From Theristus sp. LFF4_11 (lineage: Eukaryota; Nematoda; Chromadorea; Monhysterida; Xyalidae), in the NCBI GenBank assembly GCA_030248135.1, contig JASANC010003551.1, positions 1-64,000 on the forward strand: DNA of 64,000 nt. Reading direction: 5' to 3'. The translations under genes were made by a program, and so were the position numbers. Shown in pieces: positions 23,260-36,816 of the stretch; the first letter of the stretch is position 1; each line of letters opens with the position of its first letter. The notes below the pieces were generated by a model. It saw only the letters and a list, made by a program, of their open reading frames with translations. It ran no database searches and was not told where the DNA came from.

Positions 23260-25720
23260 ATTTTTAGAATCTACGGATGAAACTATTGGGAGAAACGTTT
23301 TTGTTCGACTGCAAAAGTTTCGAAGGTGAAATTTGAATTTCAGACAAAAATTGAAAGGGCGACATTTGAAACCAGGTCAAAACTCCGAAATTTTGAAAAT
23401 GCCCCATTTTTGCCCAAAAAAAGGTCGTGGCAAAAAAATAATTGAATTTTCAAAACCTACGAATGAAATTACCCCAGGAAGCTATTTTGTTCGGTTATGA
23501 AACATTTTTAGACAAAAATTGCCCATTTTTTGCCCAAAAAAGGTCGGGGCAAAAAAGAAACCGGACTTTCAAAATCTACAGCTGAAATTACCCCAGGAAA
23601 CTTTTTTTTCGGTTACGAAACAATTACAGACAAAAATTGAAAGGGCGACATTTGAAACCAGGTCAAAACCTCCAAAATTTTGAAAATGCCCAATTTTTTG
23701 CCCAAAAAAGGTCGTGGCAAAAAAGTAATTGAATTTTCAAAATCTACGGATGAAATTACCCCAGGAAACTATTTTGTTCGGTTATAAAACAACTTTAGAC
23801 AAAAATTGCCCAATTTTTAACCCAAAAAGGGTTGGGCAAAAAAGTAACCGGATTTTCAACATCTACAGCTGAAATTGCCCCAGGAAACTTTTTTGTTCGG
23901 TCATGAAACAATTTTAAACAAAAATTGAAAGGGCGACATTTGAAACCAGGTCAAAACCTTTGAACTTTTGAAAATGCCCAATTTTTTGCCCAAGAAAGGT
24001 CGTGGCAAAAAAGTAATTGAATTTTTAAAATCTACGGATGAAATTACCTCAGGAAACTATTTTGTTCGGTTATGAAACAACTTTAGACAAAAATTGCCCA
24101 ATTTTTGCCCAAAAATGGTCGGGGCAAAAAAGTAACCGGATTTTCAACATCTACAGCTGAAATTACCCCAGGAAACTTTTTTGTTCGGCATGAAACAATT
24201 TTAAACAAAAATTGAAAGGGCGACATTTGAAACCAGGTCAAAACCTTTGAACTTTTGAAAATGCCCAATTTTTTGCCCAAAAAAGGTCGTGGCAAAAAAG
24301 TAATTGAATTTTTAAAATCTACGGATGAAATTACCCCAGGAAACTATTTTGTTCGGTTATGAAACAACTTTAGACAAAAGTTGCCCAATTTTTGCCCAAA
24401 AAGGGTCGGGGCAAAAAAGTAACCGGACTTTCAAAATTTACAGCTGAAATTACCCCAGGAAACTTTTTTTCGACTACGAAACAATTACAGACAAAAATTG
24501 AAAGAGCGACATTTGAAAATAGGTCAAAACCACCGAAATTTTGAAAATGCCCAATTTTTTGCTCAAAAAAGGTCGTGGCAAAAAAGTAATTGAATTTTTA
24601 AAATCTACGGATGAAATTACCCCAGGAAACTATTTTGTTCGGTTATAAAACAACTTTAGACAAAAATTGCCCAATTTTTGCCCAAAAAGGGTCGGGGCAA
24701 AAAAGTAACCGGATTTTCAACATCTACAGCTGAAATTACCCCAGGAAACTTTTTTGTTCGGCATGAAACAATTTTAAACAAAAATTGAAAGGGCGACATT
24801 TGAAACCAGGTCAAAACCTTTGAACTTTTGAAAATGCCCAATTTTTTGCCCAAAAAAGGTCGTGGCAAAAAAGTAATTGAATTTTTAAAATCTACGGATG
24901 AAATTACCCCAGGAAACTATTTTGTTCGGTTATGAAACAACTTTAGACAAAAATTGCCCAATTTTTGCCCAAAAAGGGTCGGGGCAAAAAAGTAACCGGA
25001 CTTTCAAAATCTACAGCTGAAATTACCCCAGGAAACTTTTTTCGACTACGAAACAATTACAGACAAAAATTGAAAGGGCGACATTTGAAAATAGATCAAA
25101 ACCTCCGAAATTTTAAAAATGCCCAATTTTTTGCCCAAAAAAGGGTCGTGGCAAAAAAGTAATTGAATTTTTAAAATCTACGGATGAAATTACCCCAGGA
25201 AACTATTTTGTTCGGTTATGAAACAACTTTAGACAAAAATTGCCCAATTTTTGCCCAAAAAGGGTCGGGGCAAAAAAGTAACCGGATTTTCAACATCTAC
25301 AGCTGAAATTACCCCAGGAAATTTTTTTGTTCGGTCATGAAACAATTTCAGACAAAAATTGAAAGGGCGACAATTGAAACCAGGTCAAAACCTCCAAAAT
25401 TTTGAAAATGCCCAATTTTTTGTCCCAAAAAAGTTTGGGGCAAAAAAGTAATCAGATTTTCAAAATCTACGGATGAAGTTACCCCAGGAAACTATTTTTT
25501 TCGGTTTTGAAACAACTTTAGACAAAAATTGAAAGGGCGAACACTCAAAACCCAGTGAAAACCCTGCGAACTTTTAAAAATGCCCAATTTTTTACCCAAA
25601 AACAAGGTTTGGGTAAAAAATTAACCCAATTTCCGAAATCTCCGGATGGAATTACCCCAGGAAACATTTTTGTTTGACTGTCAAAATGTCGCAGGTAAAA
25701 ATTGAAAGGGGTAACACATC
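23260..25720. repeat. Satellite C, tandem array with higher-order structure
   Basis: Tandem units built on GAAATTACCCCAGGAAAC, GACAAAAATTG and GCCCAATTTTTTGCCCAAAA. Long units (with GAAAGGGCGACATTTGAAA) alternate with short ones lacking that segment, giving a dimer of about 287 bp. 24083-24295 and 24656-24868 are identical 573 bp apart, so pairs of dimers were copied as a block. Open frames here are repeat artefacts. Confidence 0.85.
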
Positions 25721-26204
25721 TTGATGACATAGCTGAAAAAAAAAGGAGACAGAAGAATAAGTAACCAAGATTTCAGAATAGGTATTTCGCGTCTAGAACG
25801 TACGTAAAGAAGTCTGGCGGAAATTTTTCTTCGGCACAGTTTGCAACTTTGGCAGGTCTCTTCGTGTGCACAGTATCAAGTTTGCAGCATGTATGTTCGT
25901 TGCTGCAGGACAGCGACTAAATTTTGAAAACGCGCGCAGGTCCATATTCAGCCATATAATGCGTGATGCGCTGTCCGCTCGCTTCGCTCGCTCGCGCATC
26001 CGCATGATAACCATGCAGTGGATGAGACGAGACTGTTTACATGTTCCTACAGAATGAACTGAGATTTACATCACTGTTGCACCGCGTAGAAAAACATCCA
26101 GGACTTGAATTAATCAAGATGGGAAGATAAAATAACGGTTTAAACGTTAAATACAAGCGTTCAACACCATTTTACTATGCAACCTATGAGTCCAAAGCCC
26201 TTAT

Positions 26205-29200
26205 TATGCCCATTCGCGAGCGAAGCGGACAGCGGATGACGGCATAATATGGATCGTTGGTCGTTCGCGCTAAAATTCCAAAATAACTTAAGACTCGCTT
26301 TTTGAGTCGACCGACCCGGCCTCCACACCTCTAGGCACAGTTTTTGAAAAGTTCTCAAATTTTGACGAATTTAGCACGAATCGAACCGGCTCGACGCGCT
26401 GAATTTGAAAATCATTTTGGTTTTTTAATTTGACCCTTTTTTATAGTCAAATACTAAGAAAAACCGTTTTTTTGAGCGACCTTCAGAAACATAACTCTAG
26501 CTCGCTTCTGCTTCAAGCTATTAACAAAATTCAAGAACCAATCGATTTCGCTTGTGCTCGCGCATATTTTTTGTAATAGCATTATTACACAAAAAATGCT
26601 GTTTTATGTTTTAAATTTAAGAAAAACTGAAAGAGTTTGTGGTTTTTGCTATGTTTAGGCATTTTTTAAAGCGAGAACGGAGTAGGGTTGCTAAGTAATT
26701 CTGAAAGCCCTTGAAAAATGCTACAAGTATGCTAAAAATAAAAAAAATCGATTGCCCATTAAGAAGTAACGAAGCATTACAACATCGGTCGCCCGCATGC
26801 ATACAGGGTATTTCCTGGTATGTCGACAAATTGTAGAGCAACGAAGACAAAAATCAAAATAGGGTATTAGGGCAACTTTTTGCGCAGAATCCGAAAAAAA
26901 TAAGTAAAGTTGCGAAATTTTGCTACAGTAACCCAATATTTGCGATTTTTGGCTTTTTTTGGTCTTTTTTGGATTGTTTCTGGTCCGTGTGGTGTTATAC
27001 TTGAACTAATCAGGCCAAATTTGGTATCAATCGGCTCCCCTTGATAATGCAAACAATTTCCATTTAAATAGCGCAACTGTATTGTGATTACCGTAACCCG
27101 CAGAGCAAGATTTTTACCATTTTTAACCATTTTGAGGCCTGAAAGTGACATTTTTGATCCCTGTAGTGTTCTAGTTGTTCGAATTGAATCAAATTTGTAT
27201 CAGTCAATAACTCTTGGTCAGGCAAACAGCTTTCATTCAGATACCGTAACCATAGCTTGACTTTCGTACCCCTTGAAGCACGGCATTCTACCAAGTTTTC
27301 ACCATCAAACATGAAATTGGTTTTATGGTCTATGCAGTGTTATACTTGAACGAATCCAGTCAAATATAGGATCAATAGACTCCCCTTGATTAGGCAAAAA
27401 CTTTCATCCAGATACCGTAATCCTTGTTTGACTACCGTTCCCAGTGTGTTTCTTCCCACCCCCAAAATTTTAGGGGACACCTCCGGTGCTGAAACGTAAC
27501 GAAAGGGGTTTTCGGGCACGCTGAGTAAACACGTCACAAAAAAATCTGAAACCTTGTTACAAACACAAATCAAGGTTGCTGACTTCGAATATGATGTTTA
27601 TTTTTTATACGGATTACTCCATACCTAAAAACGATCTCTATGGGGATAAAAAAAAATAAAAATAATTTTTTTTAAAAAATTTTTTTGTTTTAATTTATAT
27701 AGAGCCCGCTTTTAGGGTGCGAAGTAATTCGTATGAAAAAATAAACATCATATTCAAAGTCAGCAACCTTGATTTGTTGTTTGTAACACGGTTTCAGATT
27801 TTTTGCGACGTTTTTTTAAACTTCAAATTAATCATTAAAGGAATTTTTTCCTCATCCCCATGGCATAGGGCAGATAGAAACATCGGGCAAAGTTCTAAGT
27901 AAGATTTTTGAACTCAGGTTTTGAACTTTTTCCTAAGTAAGATTTCTTTTTACCCGAAATTCCTTTTCGTTACGGTTTCAGCACCTGAGGTGGCCCCTAA
28001 AATTTTTTTTGGGGGAGGGTGGGAGGGAACACACTGGGAACGGTAGTCAAGCAAGGATTACGGTATCTGAGTGAAAGTGACTGGACTTGTTCAAGTGTAA
28101 CACTACATGGATCAAAAGAGCCAATTTCAGGCTTGAAAGAGTTACAAAATTAGTAAAATCCGTCCTTTAAGAAATTCGGTAGTCAGACTCTTGCCTGACC
28201 AAGAGTAATTGACTGATATAAATTTGATTCAATTCGAACAACTAGAACACTACAGGAATCAAAAATGTTACTTTCAGGCCTCAAAATGATTAAAAATGGT
28301 AAAAATCTTGCTCTGCGGGTTACGGTAATCACAATACAGTTGCGCTATTTAAATGGAAATTGTTTGCGTTATCAAGGGGAGCCGATTGATACCAAATTTG
28401 GTCTGATTAGTTCAAGTATAACACCACACGGACCAGAAACAATCAAAAAAAGGCCAAAAAAGCCAAAAATCGCAAATCTTGGGTTACTGTAGCAAAATTT
28501 CGCAACTTTACTTATTTTTTTCGGATTCTGCGCAAAAAGTTGCCCTAATACCTAATTTCGATTTTTGTCTTCGTTGCTCTACAATTTGTCGACATACCAG
28601 GAAATACCCTGTATGCATGCGGGCGACCGATATTGTAATGCTTCGTTACTTCTTAATGGGCAATCGATTTTTTTTATTTTTAGCATACTTGTAGCATTTT
28701 TCAAGGGCTTTCAGAATTACTTAGCAACCCTACTCCGTTCTCGCTTTAAAAATGCCTAAACATAGCAAAAACCACAAACTCATTCAGTTTTTCTCAAATT
28801 TAAGATAGGCTTTTTCACAATACCGACCCTCCTTAGGCACAATTTCAAAAAAGTTTTCAAATTCAGTCAACTTTAAGACCAATCGAACCGCCTTGATGCC
28901 CTGAGTTCGAAAATCATATTTTTATCCTAATCCAAGCTTTTTTATGCTTCAAAATTAAAAAAAACCTAATTTTCGACCCCCTTGTAGTAAAACTGTTCTA
29001 GCTGTAAAAACTATTTTTAGAGTGTGGAGCAATCCGCATTGCAAAATGAACAGCATATTCGGACTGCGCGACCTTGATTTCTATTTATGGCACAGTTTTC
29101 AGATTTTTTGATTAGTTTCCGATTTTTTCCAGATGTCCCTTTTTACGTCCCTATAGAGACCGTTTTTAGGGTGCGGGGTAATCCGTATGGCCAAATAAGC

Positions 29201-30750
29201 ATTATATTCGGACTGAGCGACCTTGATTTCTATTTATGGCACAGTTTTCAGATTTTTTGACGAGTTTCCGATTTTCTCCGGATTTCTCCCTTTTCGTCCA
29301 TATAAAAAATGTTTTTAGAGTGTGTAGTAATCCGTATAGCAAAATAAACTATATTCGGACTCAGCGACCTCGATTTGTATTTACGGCATAGTTTCCAAAT
29401 TTTTTATACTAGTTTTCGATTTTTTAAATTTTTTCCCCTTCTGTCCCCATAGAAGCTGCTTTTAGGGTGCGGAGTAATTCGTATAGCAATATAAACATCA
29501 TATTCGGACTCAGCAACCTCGATTTGTTTTTACGGCACAGTTTTCATATATTTTTTTACTAGTTTCCAATTTTTTCAAATTTTTTCCCTTTTCGTCCCCA
29601 TAGAGGCCGTTTTTAGGGTGCGAAGTAATCCGTATAGCAAAATAAACATTATATGCGGACTCAGCGACCTCGATTTGTATTTGTAACAGGATTTCAGGTG
29701 CCTTGTGACGCGCTTTTTATTTAAATTTAATTTTTAAGGAAATTTCCCTCCTGATCCCTATGGCATACGCGTTTAGGGCAGAGTAGAAACGTCGGGCAAA
29801 ATTCTAAATAAGATTTTTGAACTCAGCGTACCCGAAAACCCATCTTTAGTCACGGTTGCAGCGCCTGAGGTGGCCCCAAAAAAATGGGGGGTGGGAGGAA
29901 ACACCCTGCATGCGGCATATTGACCAAAAACGCATGCGACCAGCCATTTTGTTTTGTATCGTGTGAGTCCCGGCGACGCTTTATGAAGCTGAAATTTTAC
30001 ATGTATATACATTTTTTGCAGATCTTTCAGAATTACCTGGAAACTATACCCCACAAACGTTTCTAAAGTACCGAAAAACGTGAAAAAACACGAACCTCTG
30101 CAGTTTTTTATAAATACAAAGCATGAAAAAACGTTTTCAACCTGCAGTATAACAGCGAAAAATGTGCGCGAATACAAGGGAAATCGATTGGTGTTTGATT
30201 TTTGTTAATAGATTTAAGAAGAAGCGAGCTAGAACAGTTTTACTACAAGGGGGTCGAAAATTAGGTTTTTCCTAATTTTGAAGCATAAAAAAGGCTTGGA
30301 TTAGGATAAAAATATGATTTTCGAACTCAGGGCATCAGGGCGGTTCGATTGGTCTTAAATTTAACTGAATTTGAAAACTTTTTTGAAATTGTGCCTAGAG
30401 GTGTGGAGGCCGGGTCGGTCGACTCAAAAAGCCTATCTTAAAACATAAAACAGCATTTTTTGTATAATAATGTTATTACAAAAAATATGCGCGAGCACAA
30501 GCGAAATCGATTGGTTTTTGAATTTTGTTAATAGCTTGAAGCAGAAGCGAGCTAGAGCTATGTTTCTGAAAGTCGCTTAAAAAAACGGGTTTTCTTAGTA
30601 TTTGACTACAACAAAAGGTCAAATTAAAAAACCAATATGACTTTCAAACTCAGCGCGTCGAGCCGGTTCGATTGGTGCTAAATTCGTCAAAATTTGAGAA
30701 CTTTTTAAAAACTGTGCCTAAGGGGGGTCGGTATTCTGAAAAAGCCGATC
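26205..30750. repeat. Nested inverted-repeat block (about 4.5 kb)
   Basis: Arms pair as A-B-centre-B'-C-tandem-C'-A'. A is 26281-26612 with A' 30441-30750. B is 26612-27580 with B' 27870-28805, centred near 27700. C is 28806-29010 with C' 30228-30440. B matches over nearly 1 kb with few changes (for example GTCGACATACCAGGAAATAC and its complement). Between C and C' lies a tandem array. 26205-26262 resembles an inverted terminus of the composite element that ends at 26008. No protein with recognisable content is encoded. Confidence 0.8.
29000..29760. repeat. Tandem repeat of about 155-165 bp, about five units
   Basis: Each unit carries a GTTTTTAGGGTGCGGAGTAA-type block, a CATATTCGGACTCAGCGACC-type block, and CACAGTTTTCA. 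Start points are near 29010, 29160, 29310, 29460 and 29610. Related single units flank the palindrome centre near 27600-27800. Confidence 0.75.
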
Positions 30751-32136
30751 TTAAAATGCCTTCTATACCCGTATTTTTTGGGATCATAAATGTGTACGCA
30801 ATTTCAGGGTTATAAAAAATCTTTTGATTGGCAAGATAAGAACATTTCCAAAGGTAAAAAACTTCACATGTTTCAAATTTTGCATTCAGTTTTTTCCGAT
30901 GTTTTCCAAGGTTAACATTTGGTCTTTTTGTACAAAATGACGAAAAATTGCGTTTTTTAGTGCATTGTTGTCAGCTGTTACTGTTTTCAGCTGGAAGAAC
31001 CTGAACAGGTCAATATCAAGTTTAGGGCTCTAACCGGAATTTTAAAGCAATCTGCATGTGCATGATCCGACCAACAACGAACAGAAATGTACAAAAACAA
31101 TGTACTCTTAAAATAAGAATCGGAAGTACACAATAAAAAGAGAGCCATGAACACGCAATCCTGTCATGTGAATGAGCTGGTAATTATTGAAAGAGGCTAA
31201 AAAGACAAATTTTTAATCTGGTCTTTGGTCTCTCTCCTTGCGAGCCAAAAAATAAAATTACTTTTGGCTGTCTTAAACTTTATACGATGTTATGTACATT
31301 GTAGCTGTCGATTACTTTTAATAACAGAGCCATCACAATTTTATCTGCAATCTATCAAATTAGTTTTTCAATCCTCTGAAGGCGCAAAGAAACCATTGTG
31401 GTTCAAGACAAGACGAGCTTTCATTAAACTTGATTTGCACAAAGAAAAAGCAACAACAATGAACGATGTTCATAATCGGGAGCGTGGGCTTCCCTTTGTT
31501 AACACGTGGGCACAAGCAGCCTCAGGAATTGTGAGGTAAAAACATTTATATGAATTGTCACGTATTCCATGTAAACGTTGTTTGCGCATATTTTCAAAGC
31601 ATTCCTGCTGGATAATTGTAAGCTTTTAAAAACATGTGAGGTATGTGGATGTTCTGCAGCTTTTAGAATGCGATTTTGTAGAAACGTATTTTTAGATACA
31701 TTTTTGAACTTGCATTTCAGATACACTTTTGAACTTGCAGCGCGGTTCATTATTTGGATTTTTTGACATATCCATTTTTAACTTCACTCCCAGTATCTCC
31801 CGGTAATCGCCAAAAAGCGACACTTGAAAATTGACTTCGAGTGGTGCAGTGATATCTCTTGTCGTGGTGGCATTATGCCGCCCAACTGGACGTTGTTTGA
31901 GCGAAATCACTGAAAAAACGTTACTACTGACTCAACAAACTATTAGGCGACATGAATAAAATTGCACTAAGAAAACACCAACTCAACAACTAACCACTCA
32001 AAAGACGACTCGACTGGAAGTTCACATAGAAAACGTTACTACTAAACTCAGCTACTAACTGGGCGACTCGAATGGAAGTTCACTGAGAAAACGTTACTTC
32101 TAACTCCAGTTCATTACTATCTGATAATTACACTAA
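30751..32136. other. Gene-free region with a short tandem repeat
   Basis: 31910-32115 holds three imperfect units of about 55-60 bp containing GAAAACGTTACT and ACTCAAC/CTCAGCTACTAAC. The remainder is AT-rich with one unsupported open frame (31225-31539). No gene called. Confidence 0.5.
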
Positions 32137-32590
32137 TACCGTATTACCTCCAATAAACCCCCATGGGCGATTAACACGTCAGCGACTTTTAGGGGTGGGG
32201 GTTTATTAGGTGGGAAATTATTGGGGGGGTTACTTACAAATTCTAGGGGTGGGGGTTTATTGAAAAATGGCAAAAATACCTTGCATGGCAGGCAAGAAAG
32301 TCGCAGAAACTTCTACTCCACATAGAAACTTCCTTTTATAACAGCCTTTTGTAATGAAATTACCATTAACTCATCCATTTGGGGCCTTTGGTAGCACAAT
32401 TTCAATATTTTCACTGCAACCAGCCACTGAATTCGCTGGGTATGTGTTTCAAACAGGTTTCCAATAATCCCCCATGGAGGATTATTTGTGGGGGGGGGGG
32501 TTTATTCCGAAACTTGTCGTGGGGGTGGGGGTTTATTGGTGGGGGGGGGGGATTAATGGTGGGAAGGGGTTTAATGGGGGTAATACGGTA
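32137..32590. mobile_element. TACCGTATT G-rich element, single copy
   Basis: A 454-bp copy of the unit seen twice in 19380-20425. It starts TACCGTATTACCTCC and ends GGTAATACGGTA, with a middle containing CCTTGCATGGCAGGCAAGAA and several G runs. Confidence 0.85.
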
Positions 32591-33046
32591 CTATTTTTTA
32601 CTATCTTACAACACGTGAACTGAATTGTTCGGTGGTGCCGTTGAACTTTGGACTTCGACTCTTTAATTTCACACGTTGGAAGAAAAAGCTTTCAGAGGTG
32701 AATTTAGTTGTGGAATTACCAGTGGAGTTAGTATGTGGCAACATTTTCTTCAGTGTTGAAGCAGACGGTAGACAAGGAATTGTCGGCGGCAACATTTTAC
32801 ATAATTGAGATAGAACACTTTGTTGGTTGGCAACCTCAAATGTTTGCTTTTGCACACCACCACAGACGGATATCGCCGAAACCTCATAGCTATTACTCAG
32901 AACGAAGTGTGGGGTTTATGATATTCTGCATGTACATACACTGTATCAGATACATGACATGATGCACATGTGTGGTGCTTGGGTGCGCTCGCGATAGCTA
33001 CATGTGAGGTACTGATTTTTTTACAAACCGACACGTTCATAAAGAT

Positions 33047-33293
33047 ATGCCAAAATCTATTCCAAAACTCATTTCATGCCAAAATCTATTCCAAAACGCA
33101 TATCATGCAAAATTAGAAAACGTCCGCGTCCCGTGTGTCTTGTACGGAGAAAATTTATTGCGCAGAATGCTGAGTAACTAACCGGGACAAGACACGACGC
33201 GGGACACCAAGTTCGGATATTTATTAGCGTGTTTTGTTTCGTATGGCCTGAAATTTTAGGACGGAATGAATTTTGGAATAGATTTTGGCATTT
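33047..33293. mobile_element. Short inverted-repeat element
   Basis: TGCCAAAATCTATTCCAAAA at the left (present twice in tandem) pairs with TTTTGGAATAGATTTTGGCA at the right. A second inner pair (CGTCCCGTGTGTCTTGT with ACAAGACACGACGCGGGAC) supports a foldback element of about 247 bp. Confidence 0.75.
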
Positions 33294-36200
33294 TTGAGCT
33301 TGAATGCTGAGTACTGAACCAACACTTTCAAAAGAATCTTTCTCATTCCGCTTGGTTTACCTTGCAATAATTGGTGAACATTTTCTTGCAAGCCCGTCGA
33401 CTAGTTTTGCGTGGTTTGTAGATGATTATCCAAAAGAACGCATTTAAAGTTGCTGTTGCTGAACACACATACACAAAGCATAGGTATCAAACCCTTAACG
33501 CGCACCGTATCAACGTTTTATACCCAAGACAACAAAAATAAATTGTAACTTCAACATTGTTTTTAAAGTTTGCTGGTAATAATTTTTTCGCAGTTAGTAG
33601 TTGTACAGATTGTCACAATGAAAAATGCACGCAAATAAAAACCGAAAACTAATTGCACATACACAAACAAACATACAAGCACAGTCATATACGGATGCAA
33701 CTTTTAAAGCATGATTTGAGAAAAAGTTGCCGCCGCCGCGTCATTTGCAATTACGGAACTGCGAGAAAATTGAACGCAAGTTGTCTGCAGATGAAAGCAG
33801 TTTTATCAAATCTGGGGTGACTCTGAGACAGAAAGTTGCGTCATATAATTTTGAAATAAATGCGCGTTTTTTCCGGAATATAATTTGGGTGAGCAAAGAA
33901 ATATAATTTTCTGAAAGGCTTATTTGAGTCATACATGAATCTATTGCACATACATATACAAACTGCAGTATATATTTGTACAAACTGATATATTTTACGC
34001 GAGTGTGTACACATCAGCGCAAAGTTTATGTACGTATTTTGAAGCAACGTATGTCCTCAGTGCCACTGAGCACGTTGCTCGCTATCGCACTGTGCATTAC
34101 CGTGGTTTCAACGTACCAAACTGCAGACCATCTGCCCCCTGGCCTGACAGGGCACTCACATGTTGACCAAACTGCAGACCATCTGCAACCTGGTCTGACG
34201 GGGTTCTTCCATGTTGAGCTTGCAGAGTGCAGTCAACAGACGTTTGCAGCGTCATCGCTGCGTTTCGAATACGCACTGATTCGGCTATAGGCGAACCGGA
34301 CGCCGGCACTGGTACCAATTGGGGCTCATCGAGTGAGTCGCCTATATCGCCTGGATTGCCCAGACGCCTTGAATCGCCTGGTCACCTCAACGCCTTGACG
34401 CCTTGTGCGCCTGGAAACTATCGGTAGGGTTGGGTCTCCGAATTTCATGCTGTTCATACAGTTTTATCGGAGTTTCCTGATTTTTCACGAAATAAAATGG
34501 ATGGATGGATGGATGATAGGCGCCAGGCGGCATTAGTCAGCACTAGACGTATACTTTTGTTTGTTTATTGTCCACGCGATGAATACTGATTAGTGTACAC
34601 AAAGGAAGACACACATACGAAACACACGACACGTATCAACCAATGTGCAAAGAATAGGTGACTATTGTAAAAGAGTAGATAAGAGGAGAGATTGGTGGAA
34701 TAAAAGAGTAGTTTGGCGTTGAAACGTTGAAGGCGGTTGGCATGGTCGTTGTATGGACCTGACACTATGTAAATGTAGCATGCAATTAGGTACATTTGTG
34801 TTAAAAAAACATGTTTCCATACGTATAAAAACACGTTTACTGCAGTTCAGAAAACTCACCAGTGCTTGCGTGCATTTTATACAATTATGGGCATAACAGC
34901 ATTTTTATGGTGCTGTACATTTTCTTACTCCGTCCGAACTGTTGTTGTGAGCACATAAGCGGGAACCTATGATGCATTATTTATTAATATTAAAGCGTGT
35001 GTGGTTTAGTATTTGATAGTAGATGTATTTTATCAGCTTCATACAGTTTCCAGAAAGCATCATAAATTCAGGGGATGAGAACTTAAAAAGAGCTCTGTTC
35101 GACATCGATTTGTTTTCAAATAAATCAGTTGCAAAAACACACATGACAAGATATATTTCAGACACATACATTTTTGTAAGTGCATAACTCCATAATTAAG
35201 TTTTGAAGGTGGGGCATTTATTCGACGGCCCCCGAGCACGTCTCTACCGTATGTATGGTTTTGAGGCGATCTTACTCTGCGTACGTACTGTATTTTCAAA
35301 AACGTGGTTATTAACTATGTACCGTAAAGTTTTGCATAAAAGGTTCCTCCCACTTATAAGACCCCCCCCCCAAAAGTGGGCGGAGTGTCACACGGCGGGA
35401 AACCAAAAAATTCAAAATTTTGACTTGGTCGAAATTCAACTCCGTTTATAAGGCTTGGACTTCCTAATCTTTGCTTTATAAGACCTCCTCCCACTTATAA
35501 GGTTGTCACACAAAATTCTACCTTTTTCAGAAAATTTGGATTTTCAAATTTATATGAGGAGACCTTATATGCAAGACTTTATTTCATTGTCCTTCACTAC
35601 TTCCAATAAACATTTCATTTGCTGAATGTGTCGAGATTTCGGGAACTAACCCAAATACGTATCTCTAAAGTTTTGTGACAATCGATCGATTGATCGTTGC
35701 ACCATTTTTGTGTTGTTGTTAATGAGAAAACAATTAAGAAACCGCCGGCTAAGAACAGAACTTAATCAAGTTTAAAGAATTTTTACGAAGTATTAAAAGG
35801 TTTTTAAAGTTATATAAAACTAGCTTAGTTTAGGAGTTCCACGCATAGGTTTTACGATGTTGCAAAAATGTAAGTACTATTACTGTAAATATACCTGTTC
35901 ACGCAACATGCACACTTGCCGACGGGAATGGGGACGGGAATAAAATAGCATACATTTTTTCCTGACGAGTTTGCCGGTTCCCGTTTTTGAGTTACCGGGG
36001 ATGAACTAACTGCTGCTGCTTGTCACGTAACGGACAATGTGAAATACAACAGAATGATAACGAATGCAAATGTCACCGTGAGGAACAGGCAAAAACAAGT
36101 AGACGTAATTGGGATTTAGCAATACATACTCTGAGGATGTGTATGTTCTGTCTGACGCAGGTGTGGCGGCGTGTTGCTTAATGCAATTGCATTATTTTCC

Positions 36201-36816
36201 GATTCGACTGCTTTCTCCTTGCTTTGTCTTCTGCCCACTCCTCTTTTGAATTGGCTGTGGAAAGAGTTTTAACGGCGTATCGCGGGTTATAATTTTTAAA
36301 CTTTGTTTAAAAATGTGATTTTAAAAAAAGCTTCTTTTTTCCAGCGCTTTGAAAAATTTATTAAAAAAATTTTAAACTACATAATTTAAAAATCAGGATT
36401 TTCTGTTGAAATCTTTAAAATGTGTGTGTCACGCGACCGGTGACCAATGATTACTGAACGTTGGTGTCAATTTGTTAGTCCGTTTTTGCAGTGCAATCGG
36501 ATTCGTTCACTTTTTGTTTTCAAATTTTATAATGACGAAGCGGCAACCGAATAAAAGTTAAAATGAAACGAAACGGGGGAACACTGTCGATAATCGATTT
36601 TTTCATCCTCCTTTTACATATTCACTAACAATCCGAAATAACTGATAACATTCATTATCAGTATCGAATCTTACTTTCTCTGTTTCTGACATCTCACGTT
36701 CAATAACCACATGCTTACATTTTCTTACGCGTCTTCGAGATGAAAATAAGATCTTATCGGCGTTTGGGACAAAAAAAGGCAGGTGCACTCATTAGAATTC
36801 AGAACATATTATGTAT
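33294..36816. other. Mostly gene-free region
   Basis: Contains the short secreted-peptide candidate (34051-34290) and a GGAT simple repeat near 34495-34514. That repeat follows an AAATAAAAT stretch, as at the 3' end of some non-LTR retroelements. A CTTATAAGACC-type block at 35330-35520 recurs at 39245-39300. No multi-exon gene recognised. Confidence 0.4.
34051..34290 (+). CDS. Possible short secreted peptide precursor (79 aa)
   Basis: ATG at 34051 opens a frame with a good signal-peptide pattern (MSSVPLSTLLAIALCITVVS). Two copies of QTADHL-P/Q-PGLTG follow, spaced by HSHVD, and the frame ends at a TAG. The DNA is a two-unit tandem duplication of about 60 bp, so the peptide repeat could be incidental. 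No dibasic cleavage sites, introns or neighbours support it. Treat as a candidate only. Confidence 0.25.
   Translation: MSSVPLSTLLAIALCITVVSTYQTADHLPPGLTGHSHVDQTADHLQPGLTGFFHVELAECSQQTFAASSLRFEYALIRL

Larger units (their letters stand above)
21549..26008 (+). mobile_element. Composite satellite-bearing element, copy A
   Basis: Four parts in fixed order: a foldback module (21549-22797), satellite B (about 22860-23210), satellite C (about 23260-25720) and a GC-rich terminus (25840-26008, ending CGCATGAT). The same order is seen at 36817-39200 and, inverted, at 52199-55454. No transposase or reverse transcriptase is visible. Differences in length come from expansion or contraction of the satellites. 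The fixed order in three places argues for one mobile unit, not chance neighbours. Confidence 0.75.

Noticed and set aside
24083..24868. Two identical 70-aa minus-strand frames
   Set aside because: They are copies of the satellite C higher-order repeat, not genes.
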